64,000 nt of DNA from Chitinophagales bacterium (GCA_030832185.1 JAURJQ010000002.1:62001-126000), one strand, 5' to 3'. Positions 54,221 to 63,465 are shown, counted from the stretch's first letter. Notes: generated by a model not told the origin, from the letters alone. Made by a program: numbers and translations.

Positions 54221-54526
54221 CTATATTAATTCTATCACTGGATCCCAAAATAGTTCTTGGAATGCAATAATTTTATCCTCTTTTACAAGTATTCCCTCCG
54301 CTTCCAGGAGAGCTTGCATCGATGATTCTGTTGAGAAATGATGCTTACCTGTGAGCAACCCATTTCTATTTACCACTCGATGAGCAGGTATATCAGGTCG
54401 GAACTTATGACTATCATTCATAGCATAACCTACTAATATAGAGCTATTTACAGCACCTAATGCCTTAGCTATAGCTCCATATGATGTTACTCTACCAAAA
54501 GGAATTTTAACAACTATCTCATACAC
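54221..54526 (-). CDS. Alkyltransferase-like protein (ATL, MGMT family without the catalytic Cys)
   Basis: A 101-residue MGMT-family DNA-binding domain: VVKIPFGRVTSYGAIAKALG (wing and helix region), VGYAMNDS, then IPAHRVVNRNGLLTGK where active transferases have PCHRV. The acceptor Cys is replaced by Ala, so this should be an ATL protein. ATL proteins bind O6-alkylguanine and flag it for nucleotide-excision repair. The GTG start is the only canonical option, but the upstream frame stays open and encodes FFEN just before it, a family-like N-terminus, so initiation may be at a rare codon further up. Confidence 0.85.
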   Translation of the reverse strand: MYEIVVKIPFGRVTSYGAIAKALGAVNSSILVGYAMNDSHKFRPDIPAHRVVNRNGLLTGKHHFSTESSMQALLEAEGILVKEDKIIAFQELFWDPVIELI

Positions 54527-54624
54527 ATTTTCAAAAAAATGACTTGATTTGATTTTATTATTTATATTTTTGGCACTCGTTTTGATATTTTTATTTATTT
54601 TGAACTCCGCAAAAATAACAAAAT

Positions 54625-55257
54625 ATGATTAAAGCACTTGTTATAGGCTTATTTACCATGTTCTCATTGACTGTATCCTCACAGTCTAGTTTGTATTATA
54701 ACCCTAGTGAACAGGTAGATCAGGAGTGCGAGAATTCTTTAGTGACTACCTTTTCAAAGTATTTTACTAAGAATGAAGAACCAAAAAAAGAGGTAACTAA
54801 AACTGTTAGTTTCTCAGCCATAGCCAGTAATTTTTATTCCAATTCTATCGATAATGTCATATCTGTAGGTAAGACATTTTTAGGTATACCTTATAGATGG
54901 GGAGGGACCACAGAAAATGGTTTTGATTGTAGTGGCTTTATAAGACATATTTTTGATTGGTTTGGAGTAAGTCTGCCAAGAACATCAAGAGAAATGGCTA
55001 ATTATGGCTCCTATGTAAGTAGAAATGAACTTCAGAAAGGGGATCTTATTTTCTTTTCTGGTAGAAATTTAAAACGCGGTGTGATTGGGCATATCGGTAT
55101 CGTAGTTGAAGTAACGAGTGAAGCCGTGAAAATGATGCATTCTTCTTCCTCAAAGGGTGTTCATATCGAGGACCTCAATAAAAGTGAATATTTTAGCAGA
55201 AGGTATATGACTGCTCGCAGACTGCCGTTGAGTGATATGCAGTCAAATAACAATTAA
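54625..55257 (+). CDS. NlpC/P60 (C40) cell-wall peptidase
   Basis: A 210-residue secreted protein with a signal peptide (KALVIGLFTMFSLTVSSQ), a roughly 70-residue linker and a C-terminal NlpC/P60 domain. The catalytic Cys is in GFDCSGFIRH (about residue 101), the His in VIGHIGIVVE (about 151) and the third polar residue probably near MMHSSSSKGV. RTSREMANYG and GDLIFFSG are also typical. It should cleave peptide stems of peptidoglycan in the periplasm. First gene of a plus-strand run with the GGGPS, GNAT-like and MazG-like genes. Confidence 0.9.
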   Translation: MIKALVIGLFTMFSLTVSSQSSLYYNPSEQVDQECENSLVTTFSKYFTKNEEPKKEVTKTVSFSAIASNFYSNSIDNVISVGKTFLGIPYRWGGTTENGFDCSGFIRHIFDWFGVSLPRTSREMANYGSYVSRNELQKGDLIFFSGRNLKRGVIGHIGIVVEVTSEAVKMMHSSSSKGVHIEDLNKSEYFSRRYMTARRLPLSDMQSNNN

Positions 55258-55280
55258 AATCATATTAATATCTTTTGTTT

Positions 55281-56012
55281 ATGTTTGATTTTGACTATCT
55301 AAAGAAGTCGAAATCGATTGCCCTTTTGATAGATCCAGACGAAACTCGTATAAATACAGATTGGATAAATTTAATCAACACTACAAGTCCTGATTTGATT
55401 CTTATAGGGGGCAGTCAGCCGTTTCCCATTGCAATTCTGGACGAAATGGTCACTTGTTTGAAAGCAAATTGTCAGATTCCTTTATTGGCTTTCCCAGGTG
55501 ATATTAATCAAGTGAATCCTATGGTGGATGGACTATTAGCTCTCTCAGTGGTACAGAGCTTTGATGCTCGGTTTATCTTGTCCCCATTATTTCACATCTC
55601 AAAATTTATAGATAAGTATAAAATTTCAACTTTTTTCACACCCTATCTCATCCTGGGAGGGAGCGGGCTCACGTCAGTAGAAAAAGTTCTAGAAGATAAA
55701 ATTAATCAAATAGATCAGATAGATACACTTGAAGACTATCTTTTAGGCTTGAAAGTATTAAGCCCGGCCTGTATTTATCTTGAAGCGGGGAGTGGATCTG
55801 AAAAAATTTTAAACCTAGATTATGTAGCTAGTGCTAAAAATATATTGCCATCAAGCTATATTTTTGCTGGTGGGGGAGTGCGCAAACTAACCCAATTGCA
55901 TGAACTTTGGACTGCTGGTGCCGACTGCGTTGTAGTAGGGAATTGGATAGAAAGAGATAAACAAGCCTTGGTTGATATCTGCATAGAGAGAAATAAAATC
56001 AACGGTTACTAG
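55281..56012 (+). CDS. Geranylgeranylglyceryl/heptaprenylglyceryl phosphate synthase family
   Basis: A 243-residue TIM-barrel prenyltransferase: SIALLIDPDET, DLILIGGSQPF, CQIPLLAFPGDINQVNP, YLEAGSGSEK, IFAGGGVRK and GADCVVVGNWIERD. The family joins sn-glycerol-1-phosphate to a long-chain isoprenoid diphosphate through an ether bond, as in archaeal lipids; Bacteroidota homologues are known. The ATG at 55281 is preferred to the TTG at 55275. The dephosphorylation and acylation steps that follow in Bacillus suggest looking at the next gene (GNAT-like) as a partner; this is inference. Confidence 0.9.
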   Translation: MFDFDYLKKSKSIALLIDPDETRINTDWINLINTTSPDLILIGGSQPFPIAILDEMVTCLKANCQIPLLAFPGDINQVNPMVDGLLALSVVQSFDARFILSPLFHISKFIDKYKISTFFTPYLILGGSGLTSVEKVLEDKINQIDQIDTLEDYLLGLKVLSPACIYLEAGSGSEKILNLDYVASAKNILPSSYIFAGGGVRKLTQLHELWTAGADCVVVGNWIERDKQALVDICIERNKINGY

Positions 56013-56051
56013 AACTTTATAACATTGGTTTGTGTTCGATAATCTTTAGTC

Positions 56052-57176
56052 ATGGAATTTAAAGTGTTTAAACAAATTTCAGAAGTAGGCGAGATCCATT
56101 GGGATTCGCTTGTTTCTAAGAGGTTTTTCTTGTCTTATAAATACCTGTATGCTATGGAGAAAGCATGCGAACAATTAGAATATCGCTATGTATTAGCAAC
56201 CGATAAGGGTCAGTTTGTTTCTCTTTGTTATTTCCAATTGATTCCCTTTTCTGGAGCGGCGCTCAGAAACTACCTACCTCCTAATGCTTTTTTTAAATGG
56301 TTATTCGAATATACTTTAGCTAAGGTCAAGACCAAGCTTCTTGTTCTAGGAAATGTTATTTTTACTTGTGAGAATGGAGTGTTAATTCATGATAGCTACA
56401 AGTGTGACGCAGAAAATTTGATTAATTCGTCACTCCATGCCGTATTGAACTCTTTAGATAGGACTCCCTTAGGCACTATGATCTCAGAGAATATTAAAAC
56501 GATATCGTCCAAACTTTTTTGTACTAAAGCATTTCATATTTTTAAGGTAGAAGATAGGATGGAGCTTGATATAAAAGGGTTTGTTACATTTGATGACTAC
56601 TTAGATAAATTGCATTCTAAATATAGACTTCGTGTGCGCAAGGTAAATGACTTAAATAAGAATACCTCAATCATTGACATAAATAAGGAAAATTTCAATG
56701 CATACAAAGAAGATTTAAGGAGGCTGTTTCTTAATGTTTTAAATAACTCTAAGTTTAAATTAACCACCATTTCTGTCGATTACTTTTATCAGTACCTTAG
56801 TTATGTAGACAGATTTCATTTGAAGGGATTGATGGCTGAGGGAAAGCTAGTGGGTTTTGTATCTTATTTTCAACTAGATAGTATTATCGAAGTTCATTAT
56901 GTAGGTATAAATTATGAATATAATGAAAGCCATAGAGTTTATAATTTCATTCTGATTCTTATGATTAAAATAGCTGTAGGGCAACAAATACCTAAAATAT
57001 GTTTCGGACGAACTGCACAGGAATTAAAGAGTACACTAGGTGCACAGCCCTTCTCCACACTAAGTAGTCTCAAAATAAATTACCCACTTTTAAATATATT
57101 TACTCCAATATTTTTAAGTAGAATGGTTCCAGAATCATGGGTGCAGAGATCACCTTTTAAACATAGAGAGAAATGA
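56052..57176 (+). CDS. GNAT-fold (FemAB/BioF2-like) acyltransferase-like protein
   Basis: A 374-residue soluble protein. The N-terminal half has a loose GNAT pattern (YKYLYAMEKACEQLEYRYVLATDKGQFVSLCYFQLIPF). The second half has YLDKLHSKYRLRVRKVNDLN, typical of acetyltransferases of the BioF2/FemAB group, followed by HLKGLMAEGKLVGFVSYFQLDS and EVHYVGINYEYNES. The precise donor and acceptor are unknown. It overlaps the MazG-like gene by 4 nt and follows GGGPS by 39 nt, so the four genes are probably one unit. Confidence 0.65.
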   Translation: MEFKVFKQISEVGEIHWDSLVSKRFFLSYKYLYAMEKACEQLEYRYVLATDKGQFVSLCYFQLIPFSGAALRNYLPPNAFFKWLFEYTLAKVKTKLLVLGNVIFTCENGVLIHDSYKCDAENLINSSLHAVLNSLDRTPLGTMISENIKTISSKLFCTKAFHIFKVEDRMELDIKGFVTFDDYLDKLHSKYRLRVRKVNDLNKNTSIIDINKENFNAYKEDLRRLFLNVLNNSKFKLTTISVDYFYQYLSYVDRFHLKGLMAEGKLVGFVSYFQLDSIIEVHYVGINYEYNESHRVYNFILILMIKIAVGQQIPKICFGRTAQELKSTLGAQPFSTLSSLKINYPLLNIFTPIFLSRMVPESWVQRSPFKHREK

Positions 57177-57481
57177 CATTAGAAGAAGCGCAGAAAGCGG
57201 TTGATGACTGGATAAATAAGAAAGGATTAGGGTACTTTGATGTTTTGACCAATACGACTGTACTTATGGAGGAAGTTGGCGAGCTCGCGCGTGTAGTTTC
57301 TCGCACAGAGGGCCAACAGAAACGAAAAGAAGGTGAAGTGTTAAATTTTGCAGAAGAATTAGCAGATATTCTATGGGTTGTTCTATGTCTAGCAAACCAG
57401 AAAGACGTAGATTTGACCTCAGAGTTGCATAAGAGTTTTGTTAAAAAAACAAAAAGAGACGTGAATCGCTTCACTACATAG
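57173..57481 (+). CDS. MazG-like nucleotide pyrophosphohydrolase
   Basis: A 102-residue all-alpha MazG-fold protein with the metal-binding motif EEVGELAR (helix 2) and EELADILWVVLCLA (helix 3), the E-x-x-E and E-x-x-D pattern of the family. It should hydrolyse NTPs or dNTPs to monophosphates and pyrophosphate as a house-cleaning enzyme; the specific nucleotide is unknown. The start codon overlaps the GNAT-like gene by 4 nt. Confidence 0.88.
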   Translation: MTLEEAQKAVDDWINKKGLGYFDVLTNTTVLMEEVGELARVVSRTEGQQKRKEGEVLNFAEELADILWVVLCLANQKDVDLTSELHKSFVKKTKRDVNRFTT

Positions 57482-57504
57482 AAAATTGTAGTTGAAAAAT
57501 ATCC

Positions 57505-57532
57505 TTGCTTTTATAAAAAAAATCTATCTTTG
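57505..57532 (+). promoter_or_regulatory. Promoter of the double-barrel OmpA gene
   Basis: TTG (57505-57507) and TATCTTTG (57525-57532), 17 nt apart, fit the Bacteroidota promoter pattern. The leader would be about 40 nt. Confidence 0.65.
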
Positions 57533-57578
57533 CAGCGAAAATTCAAATAGAAAAAAATTTTAAACTAAATATTTCAGT

Positions 57579-59489
57579 ATGAAAAAAACTTTATTAATTC
57601 TAACATTAACTGCTGCTACTATAGCTTCTATAGCGCAGACAGCGAATAATCGTTGGAACTTTGGAGCTGGTGTCGGCTTCACAGATTTTGTAAATCCTAT
57701 CAATAAGCAATTTTTGATGGTGGAAAGATGGAAAGGTGCTGCGAATCTCAATATTCAAAGATATCTTGGAAAGTCTTTCGACGGAAGGTTGAATGTAACC
57801 TTCGGAGAGGCATTCTATCCAGTTGCCTTAAATCAAACATTTGCAAATCAGACAGTTCCTACAAATTTTGACCAAACTCAAAAGGGTAGAATGAGATATG
57901 AAAACTCTTCATTATTCGACGGAGGACTTAATCTAGTTTATAAATTAAATAACGGCTATATCTTTAAAGAAGATGCTTTCATTAGTCCTTATTTATTCTC
58001 TGGGGTGGGTATCAATTCCATTAATAAGATAGGAACTCAAAATGGTTCAAATCTTGGTGGTGCTGGTTCTGATCAGATAAATCCTTATATCCCAATAGGT
58101 TTTGGATTAGGATTTAATCTTAGTGACAGATGGAATGCTGCTGCAGAATATGGTTATAAAGTAGCCTTGGGTGAAGCATACAACTATGCAAGCTCTGCTA
58201 TTAGATTGGGTTATAACTTCGGTGGTGGTGCTTCAGTTAATGCTGATGCTCCTGCTGCTGCCTCTACTACTGATGAGCCAGCTATCAATGCCAATTGGTG
58301 TAATAAATACAACTGGAAGGTAGGTGTTGGCGCTAACTTCAATAGTTTTGAAGCAGTTCAAAGAGCTCAAAACTTTATGCTCGAAGATTATACGACTTCT
58401 CTAGGTCTTAATTTGACTAAGTATGTTACTAGATTCTTTGATCTAAGAGCAAACTTAGGCTTCGGCAACGTATTCTATCCATTACAAAGTGGCGCTTCTA
58501 TGCCATTTGATGGTGACAACTGGAGCGGAACAAGAGCTGGTACAAGATATAGAACTGCCCAAATGATCGATTTAAATCTACAACCAGTATTAAAGTTTGC
58601 CAACGGTTCATGGATGAAAGAAAACGCAATTTTCGCTCCATACGCATATGCTGGTCCTGGTATAAATGTTATTACTTCTATAGGAAATTGGAATGCAGCA
58701 CCTATCGCGGGAAATGCTAATCAAAAAACCTATGGTACAGATGACGTAAATTTCCATTTAGGTACTGGTATAGGTTTTAATTTTAGAACTTCTGACAAGT
58801 TCTCTATTCAATTAGAAGGTGGTAGAAATTGGAGATTGGATAATAGTTATTCTTATAACCAAGCTGCTCTAAGAGGTGTATATGCCTTAGGTAATTGTGT
58901 TGGTACAGCTACCCCTGCTAAAAAGTCTACGACTGAGGCTCCAAAAGTTGTTGATTCTGATGGTGATGGTATTCCTGATCTTACAGACGAGTGTCCTTAC
59001 GTACCTGGCAAGGCAGAAATGTTTGGTTGTCCAGATTCTGATAATGATGGTATTGGTGATTCAAGAGACAAGTGTCCGTTCGAGGCTGGTCCAGCTTCTA
59101 ACAACGGCTGTCCAGAAGTGGCTGTTGTTACTCCAGTGGAGCCTGCAACCACTACAAATAGTGCTACTAAAACCAAGAATGTAGTAGGAAGTTATGAAGT
59201 ATTCTTCACAGGTTGCAACACCCTTTCACCTGGTCAAGTTGAGTCTTTACAGCAAATAGCTACAATGCTTAAATCTAACCCTAATTACACTGTAGAAATA
59301 GGTGGTAACACATCTAAAGGTGGATCTAAGTCTTGTGCTCTTCAAAGAGCTCAAAAAGTAGCTCAACTATTAAGAATGAAAGGTGTTAATGTAACTAATG
59401 CCAAAGTAACCTCTTATGGTGATTCAAGAACAAAATATAACAGTGGCCAAGATAACAGAGCAGACGTTCAAATCTACTCATTTGAATAG
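57579..59489 (+). CDS. OmpA family protein with two barrel domains and TSP3 repeats
   Basis: A 636-residue outer-membrane protein: signal peptide (LLILTLTAATIASIAQ), two homologous beta-barrel-type domains in tandem (residues about 20-225 starting RWNFGAGVGFTDFVNP, and about 245-440 starting NWKVGVGANFNSFEAV), two calcium-binding TSP3 segments (DSDGDGIPDLTDECP, DSDNDGIGDSRDKCP) and a C-terminal OmpA domain (YTVEIGGNTSKGGSKSCALQRAQKVAQLLR). The usual H-T-D of OmpA is N-T-S here, so peptidoglycan binding may differ. The internal duplication of the barrel is clear. Strong promoter and terminator suggest an abundant, monocistronic protein. Confidence 0.83.
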   Translation: MKKTLLILTLTAATIASIAQTANNRWNFGAGVGFTDFVNPINKQFLMVERWKGAANLNIQRYLGKSFDGRLNVTFGEAFYPVALNQTFANQTVPTNFDQTQKGRMRYENSSLFDGGLNLVYKLNNGYIFKEDAFISPYLFSGVGINSINKIGTQNGSNLGGAGSDQINPYIPIGFGLGFNLSDRWNAAAEYGYKVALGEAYNYASSAIRLGYNFGGGASVNADAPAAASTTDEPAINANWCNKYNWKVGVGANFNSFEAVQRAQNFMLEDYTTSLGLNLTKYVTRFFDLRANLGFGNVFYPLQSGASMPFDGDNWSGTRAGTRYRTAQMIDLNLQPVLKFANGSWMKENAIFAPYAYAGPGINVITSIGNWNAAPIAGNANQKTYGTDDVNFHLGTGIGFNFRTSDKFSIQLEGGRNWRLDNSYSYNQAALRGVYALGNCVGTATPAKKSTTEAPKVVDSDGDGIPDLTDECPYVPGKAEMFGCPDSDNDGIGDSRDKCPFEAGPASNNGCPEVAVVTPVEPATTTNSATKTKNVVGSYEVFFTGCNTLSPGQVESLQQIATMLKSNPNYTVEIGGNTSKGGSKSCALQRAQKVAQLLRMKGVNVTNAKVTSYGDSRTKYNSGQDNRADVQIYSFE

Positions 59490-59519
59490 TATCATTGTTA
59501 TTAACTGAAATAATTAAGG

Positions 59520-59552
59520 AAGCCGCTCAATTTTTTGAGCGGCTTTTTTTAT
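59520..59552 (+). terminator. Rho-independent terminator after the double-barrel OmpA gene
   Basis: A perfect 11-bp stem AAGCCGCTCAA / TTGAGCGGCTT with a 4-nt loop and a T run. Confidence 0.92.
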
Positions 59553-59595
59553 TAATATATTTTTACGCATACTAGTCTATACAATATTTTTTATT

Positions 59596-59603
59596 TACCT
59601 TTG
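59596..59603 (+). promoter_or_regulatory. Putative -7 element (TACCTTTG) for the vWA membrane protein gene
   Basis: TACCTTTG ends 17 nt before the GTG at 59621, which supports that GTG as the real start. Confidence 0.55.
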
Positions 59604-59620
59604 TTCCATATCTACTTCTA

Positions 59621-61690
59621 GTGATCCAAATAGAAAATTATTTACTTCTCTTTTTTTTCATATTAGCTGCAACCTTGGTTGCATTTTTTTACATAAAACG
59701 TCAGCGATTACAAACGATTTGGATTAGATATATACTTGGAGCGCTCAGATTCTTAAGTATCTTTTCACTTTTACTCTTGTTGTTATCTCCTATACTCAAA
59801 TGCAATAAAACGAAATCGATTCGTCCTAAATTAGTTTTATTAGTTGATAACTCTCGCTCGATTAAGTTTTCAGATAAGGAAAATTTCAAATCTGAAGTAG
59901 AAAAGCTAGTCGAAAAATTGGCTGATTTGAATCTATTTATTGATGTAAAGGCATTTGATGAAGAAGTCAAGCCTATAGATTCTTTAAGTCAAAATGGTCA
60001 GCGGACAGATATAATTTCAGCGCTCACCAGCATAATTTCATTGCAAACAGAAGAAAATATTCAGAGAATAGTATTAGTCACTGATGGAAATTACAACCAA
60101 GGAAATAACCCCATTTTTTTCAATAATAAAGCTTTGATTCCTTTAGATGTAATTTTGATTGGAGATACTACTCCTATTAATGATTTTAGGCTTGAAAATC
60201 TAGAGGGCAACAGTATCATGCTTCAAGATGATATTAATGTAGTAAATACAATCATTTCCGGTAGCAGTATTGAGGGAGGACAGTTATCCATTTCATTAGA
60301 AGAATTAACAGCCTCTGGATCGCGAATTGTTCAGGAGAAGACAATCAAGGCTAGTAAAGGAGATTTTAGCGAATCCGTTCAGTTTAAGTTGTCTGGACTC
60401 ACAAAAGGTATGCATCATATACGTGCTAATATAAAAACTCGTATTAAGGAATTAAATTTAAGAAATAATTCTAAGGATATTTTTATTGACGTTCTTGATG
60501 GAAGTAAGCAAATTGAAATCCTCTCTAATTTTCCTCATCCAGATATATCGGCACTTAAATTTTGGTTGAATTCAAATAAAAGTTTTAAGGTTAAAGTAGC
60601 TATTGCTGAATCAAATCTTTCGTTTTCTGAAAGTACCGATTTGGTCATTTTGTATCAATTGCCAAATCAATTGAACAATGCAAGAGAGATAATAATGAAA
60701 GCCAAGGCATCGGGAAAGTCTATCCTTTTTTTTCTTGGTACCCAGACAGATTACAATGCCTTCAATCAATCTCAGAAATCTTATCGCATCCAGGTCAAAG
60801 GCAATTTCTTACAAGACTACACGGCAAAGTTAAATCCAAGTTTTTCCAAGTTTTATTTAAGAGAAGTTTCAAATACCGTTTTTCAAAATTACTCACCATT
60901 ATCCAATTATCTATTGACCATAGATCCCCTTAAAGGTGCTAACCATTTATTGCTAGCACGCATAGGCAGAACAGAGTCAGAGCAGCCTTTAATTTCATTT
61001 TCAAATGAGGATAATATACAAATAGGCTTAGTGGCTGGAGAAAATATTTGGAAGTGGAAAGTAAATAATTATCAAACGCGGAAGAATTTCGAAGAGACAC
61101 AAGATCTTTTATATAAGATGGTTAATTACCTGGCTATTAGGAAGGATAAAAAGCAATTGGTTACAAGTATGTCTAATCATTCTATGGCAGAGGGCGAATC
61201 TTTCATCATTTCTGCCAATACCTATAATGAGATTTATCAGCCTACTAAGGCAAAAAGCATTAACTGCAAAATCAAGGGAGGCGAATTAGATTGGAAGCAG
61301 TATGAGATGTTGCCATTAGAAAACAGTTATTCTATAAGCCCAAAAGACCTAAAGCAAGGAAACTATCAATATAAAATAGAAGCCAATATCGCTGGGAAAG
61401 TATACCTAGACGAAGGTAAGTTTAGTATTTATAAAGATGATATAGAAGATATATATAGTCCGTCGAACTACGAGGATATGAACACTTTGGCCATTAAAAG
61501 TGGTGGAAATCTTATTCTGTGGAGGAACAGAGCATCCTATGATATGAATGTCATTAAAGAAAATCAGAAAGAAAAGTTAATAAGTGAGACTCAAAGACTC
61601 AAGGCTAATGATATTTTATGGTTATTATTATTCATTTTAATGACCTTAAGTATTGAATGGCTTCTCCGAAAATATTTTGCTCTAAATTAA
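59621..61690 (+). CDS. vWA-like membrane protein related to BatA-domain proteins
   Basis: A 689-residue protein with two N-terminal helices (YLLLFFFILAATLVAFFYI and YILGALRFLSIFSLLLLLLSPIL), a von Willebrand A-type region (KLVLLVDNSRSIKFSD, QRIVLVTDGNYNQGN), a long extracytoplasmic segment and a terminal helix (ILWLLLFILMTLSIEWLL). The D-x-S-x-S metal site is present (DNSRS). The plan matches the 45.4-kb BatA-domain protein without its N-terminal BatA sequence. Role unknown. GTG start supported by the promoter position. Followed by an Omp85-like gene after 29 nt. Confidence 0.75.
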   Translation: MIQIENYLLLFFFILAATLVAFFYIKRQRLQTIWIRYILGALRFLSIFSLLLLLLSPILKCNKTKSIRPKLVLLVDNSRSIKFSDKENFKSEVEKLVEKLADLNLFIDVKAFDEEVKPIDSLSQNGQRTDIISALTSIISLQTEENIQRIVLVTDGNYNQGNNPIFFNNKALIPLDVILIGDTTPINDFRLENLEGNSIMLQDDINVVNTIISGSSIEGGQLSISLEELTASGSRIVQEKTIKASKGDFSESVQFKLSGLTKGMHHIRANIKTRIKELNLRNNSKDIFIDVLDGSKQIEILSNFPHPDISALKFWLNSNKSFKVKVAIAESNLSFSESTDLVILYQLPNQLNNAREIIMKAKASGKSILFFLGTQTDYNAFNQSQKSYRIQVKGNFLQDYTAKLNPSFSKFYLREVSNTVFQNYSPLSNYLLTIDPLKGANHLLLARIGRTESEQPLISFSNEDNIQIGLVAGENIWKWKVNNYQTRKNFEETQDLLYKMVNYLAIRKDKKQLVTSMSNHSMAEGESFIISANTYNEIYQPTKAKSINCKIKGGELDWKQYEMLPLENSYSISPKDLKQGNYQYKIEANIAGKVYLDEGKFSIYKDDIEDIYSPSNYEDMNTLAIKSGGNLILWRNRASYDMNVIKENQKEKLISETQRLKANDILWLLLFILMTLSIEWLLRKYFALN

Positions 61691-61719
61691 GTTATCTTTC
61701 TAACTAATTTATTTCGTCA

Positions 61720-63465
61720 TTGCTAGGATCTAATTTTATTTTATCATCAGCAGCCATAAATTTAAGCAAATTACTAGGAGGCTGTTTTTTATTATCGGCA
61801 ATGTCTGTTTCCTTGTATGGACAGGAAATAGATAATAATGATAGTGCGAGCCAAAAATATAGTCAATATTTCACAAGAGAAGAATGGCTGAGAAAAAAAG
61901 ATGGTCTCGTAAAAAAAGGATTTTTATTAGCTAGTGTAGACTCAATAACTTTAGGAAAGGATGGCTTAGTTTCTTATCGACTAATAGCAAATAGAAGATA
62001 TGATAGTCTTGTATTAGTGATCAAGTCTAGTTCAAATAATGTTAAGGATACTTATTTTATCAAAGGCAACTCATTTATAGCCTTATCAAAAAAACTAGAT
62101 GAACTTTTGAATTATCAAATTCAGCAGGGATATCTAAAAGCAAACTATGTTTACGATACTACTCATTTCTACGATCAGAAACTAACTCTGCTATACGAAT
62201 TAAATTTATACAAAAAGTATCGAATTGATTCCATTAGACTTCATAGTTCTTCCCCTTCTATGAATTTAGATTTTATCAGGCAATATATAGCAAGATATTA
62301 TAAAGATAAAAACCAATTTGATTGGAAGGAGATTGCCACCCAATTGCGGTTTTTTGATTTTATGGAAATGGAAAAAAATCCAGATTTCACTTTGTTGGAT
62401 TCTACGGCAATATTAAATTTGTATCTTAAAGAACGCAAGTTAAATCAAGTGAATGCCATTCTAGGAATATTATCTAATGCCTATAACTCAGGTCAGGTAG
62501 AATTGACCGGCGATGTGAAGCTTGAATTAGTAAATTTATTTAAACGAGGAGCTTCTTTTCAATTAAACTGGCAAAAAAATCTCGATAATAGTCAATTCTT
62601 ATACTCCAAAATCAATGTGCCTTTTATACTTAACACAAAATTAGGGGTAGGAGGATATTTTAATTTGGAGAAATTTGATACATCTTTTCTTCGTCAGCAA
62701 TATCAATTAAGTTTAAACTACTATATGCAGTCCAATCATATACTATCTTTTCATTTCAGGAAAAATAAAACTAACATTACAGGTTATAACCAACTTTCTG
62801 TCTTAAATGGAAACCTACCAAGATATCTAGACTATAGTACTAATGAACTTGGACTAGGTTACAGTATTCATAAATTGAATAGGCCATTTTTTACAAAACG
62901 AGGCTGGTCCCTAGAATCTTATATGCTCATAGGAAATAAAACTACATTGATTAATTCGCGTATAGCTGAATTAAAAGACATGAATGGAGAATCTCTTGCT
63001 CGTCTATATGATAGTATACCAGCTTCGCAGCTTACGTTTTCTTTTATGGTTGATTTAAATAAGTACACTCCTTTAAGCGAACAACTTATTCTCAGATCTC
63101 ATTTACTATCTAGATCATGGTTCTCAGAGACTATTAGTACCAGCGAAATGCACTTTTTTGGAGGATATAAATTGCCTAGGGGATTTGACGATAATAATCT
63201 TTTATCTCCATGGTTTGTAATTCTTAGTCAGGATCTTCAATATTATCTATCAGAATATTTTTATTCTAATATTTTTGTGGACTTGACTTATATGAAAAAC
63301 TATATTAATAAATCTACAAGCATACCTGTAGGCATTGGGGCTGGTCTTTCCTTGAAGACTGGGGATAATATTTTCCAGTTAAACATGGGTTCTGGCTTTT
63401 TAGGTGATTCTAGATTTTCTCTTGGAAATATGAAGGTACATTTTAATTACGTCAGTGTTTTTTAG
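61720..63465 (+). CDS. Omp85/BamA-superfamily-like outer-membrane protein
   Basis: A 581-residue exported protein. A hydrophobic signal (SKLLGGCFLLSAMSVSLYGQ) is followed by two divergent POTRA-like regions (KKGFLLASVDSITLGKDG ... YRIDSIRLHSSSPSMN) and a C-terminal barrel. The barrel strands include FLRQQYQLSLNYYMQSNHILSFHFRK, LGLGYSIHKLNRPFFTKRGWSLE and FVDLTYMKNY, with a final aromatic residue (VSVF). RGFDD fits the family (V/I)RG(F/Y) lid-loop motif. It likely inserts or translocates protein or lipid at the outer membrane. The TTG start is provisional; the first in-frame ATG (61801) falls inside the signal peptide. Confidence 0.72.
   Translation: MLGSNFILSSAAINLSKLLGGCFLLSAMSVSLYGQEIDNNDSASQKYSQYFTREEWLRKKDGLVKKGFLLASVDSITLGKDGLVSYRLIANRRYDSLVLVIKSSSNNVKDTYFIKGNSFIALSKKLDELLNYQIQQGYLKANYVYDTTHFYDQKLTLLYELNLYKKYRIDSIRLHSSSPSMNLDFIRQYIARYYKDKNQFDWKEIATQLRFFDFMEMEKNPDFTLLDSTAILNLYLKERKLNQVNAILGILSNAYNSGQVELTGDVKLELVNLFKRGASFQLNWQKNLDNSQFLYSKINVPFILNTKLGVGGYFNLEKFDTSFLRQQYQLSLNYYMQSNHILSFHFRKNKTNITGYNQLSVLNGNLPRYLDYSTNELGLGYSIHKLNRPFFTKRGWSLESYMLIGNKTTLINSRIAELKDMNGESLARLYDSIPASQLTFSFMVDLNKYTPLSEQLILRSHLLSRSWFSETISTSEMHFFGGYKLPRGFDDNNLLSPWFVILSQDLQYYLSEYFYSNIFVDLTYMKNYINKSTSIPVGIGAGLSLKTGDNIFQLNMGSGFLGDSRFSLGNMKVHFNYVSVF

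Noticed and set aside
58897-59184. Leu/Val-rich ORF in another frame of the double-barrel OmpA gene
   Set aside because: Overlaps the TSP3 region in a different frame and is a composition artefact.
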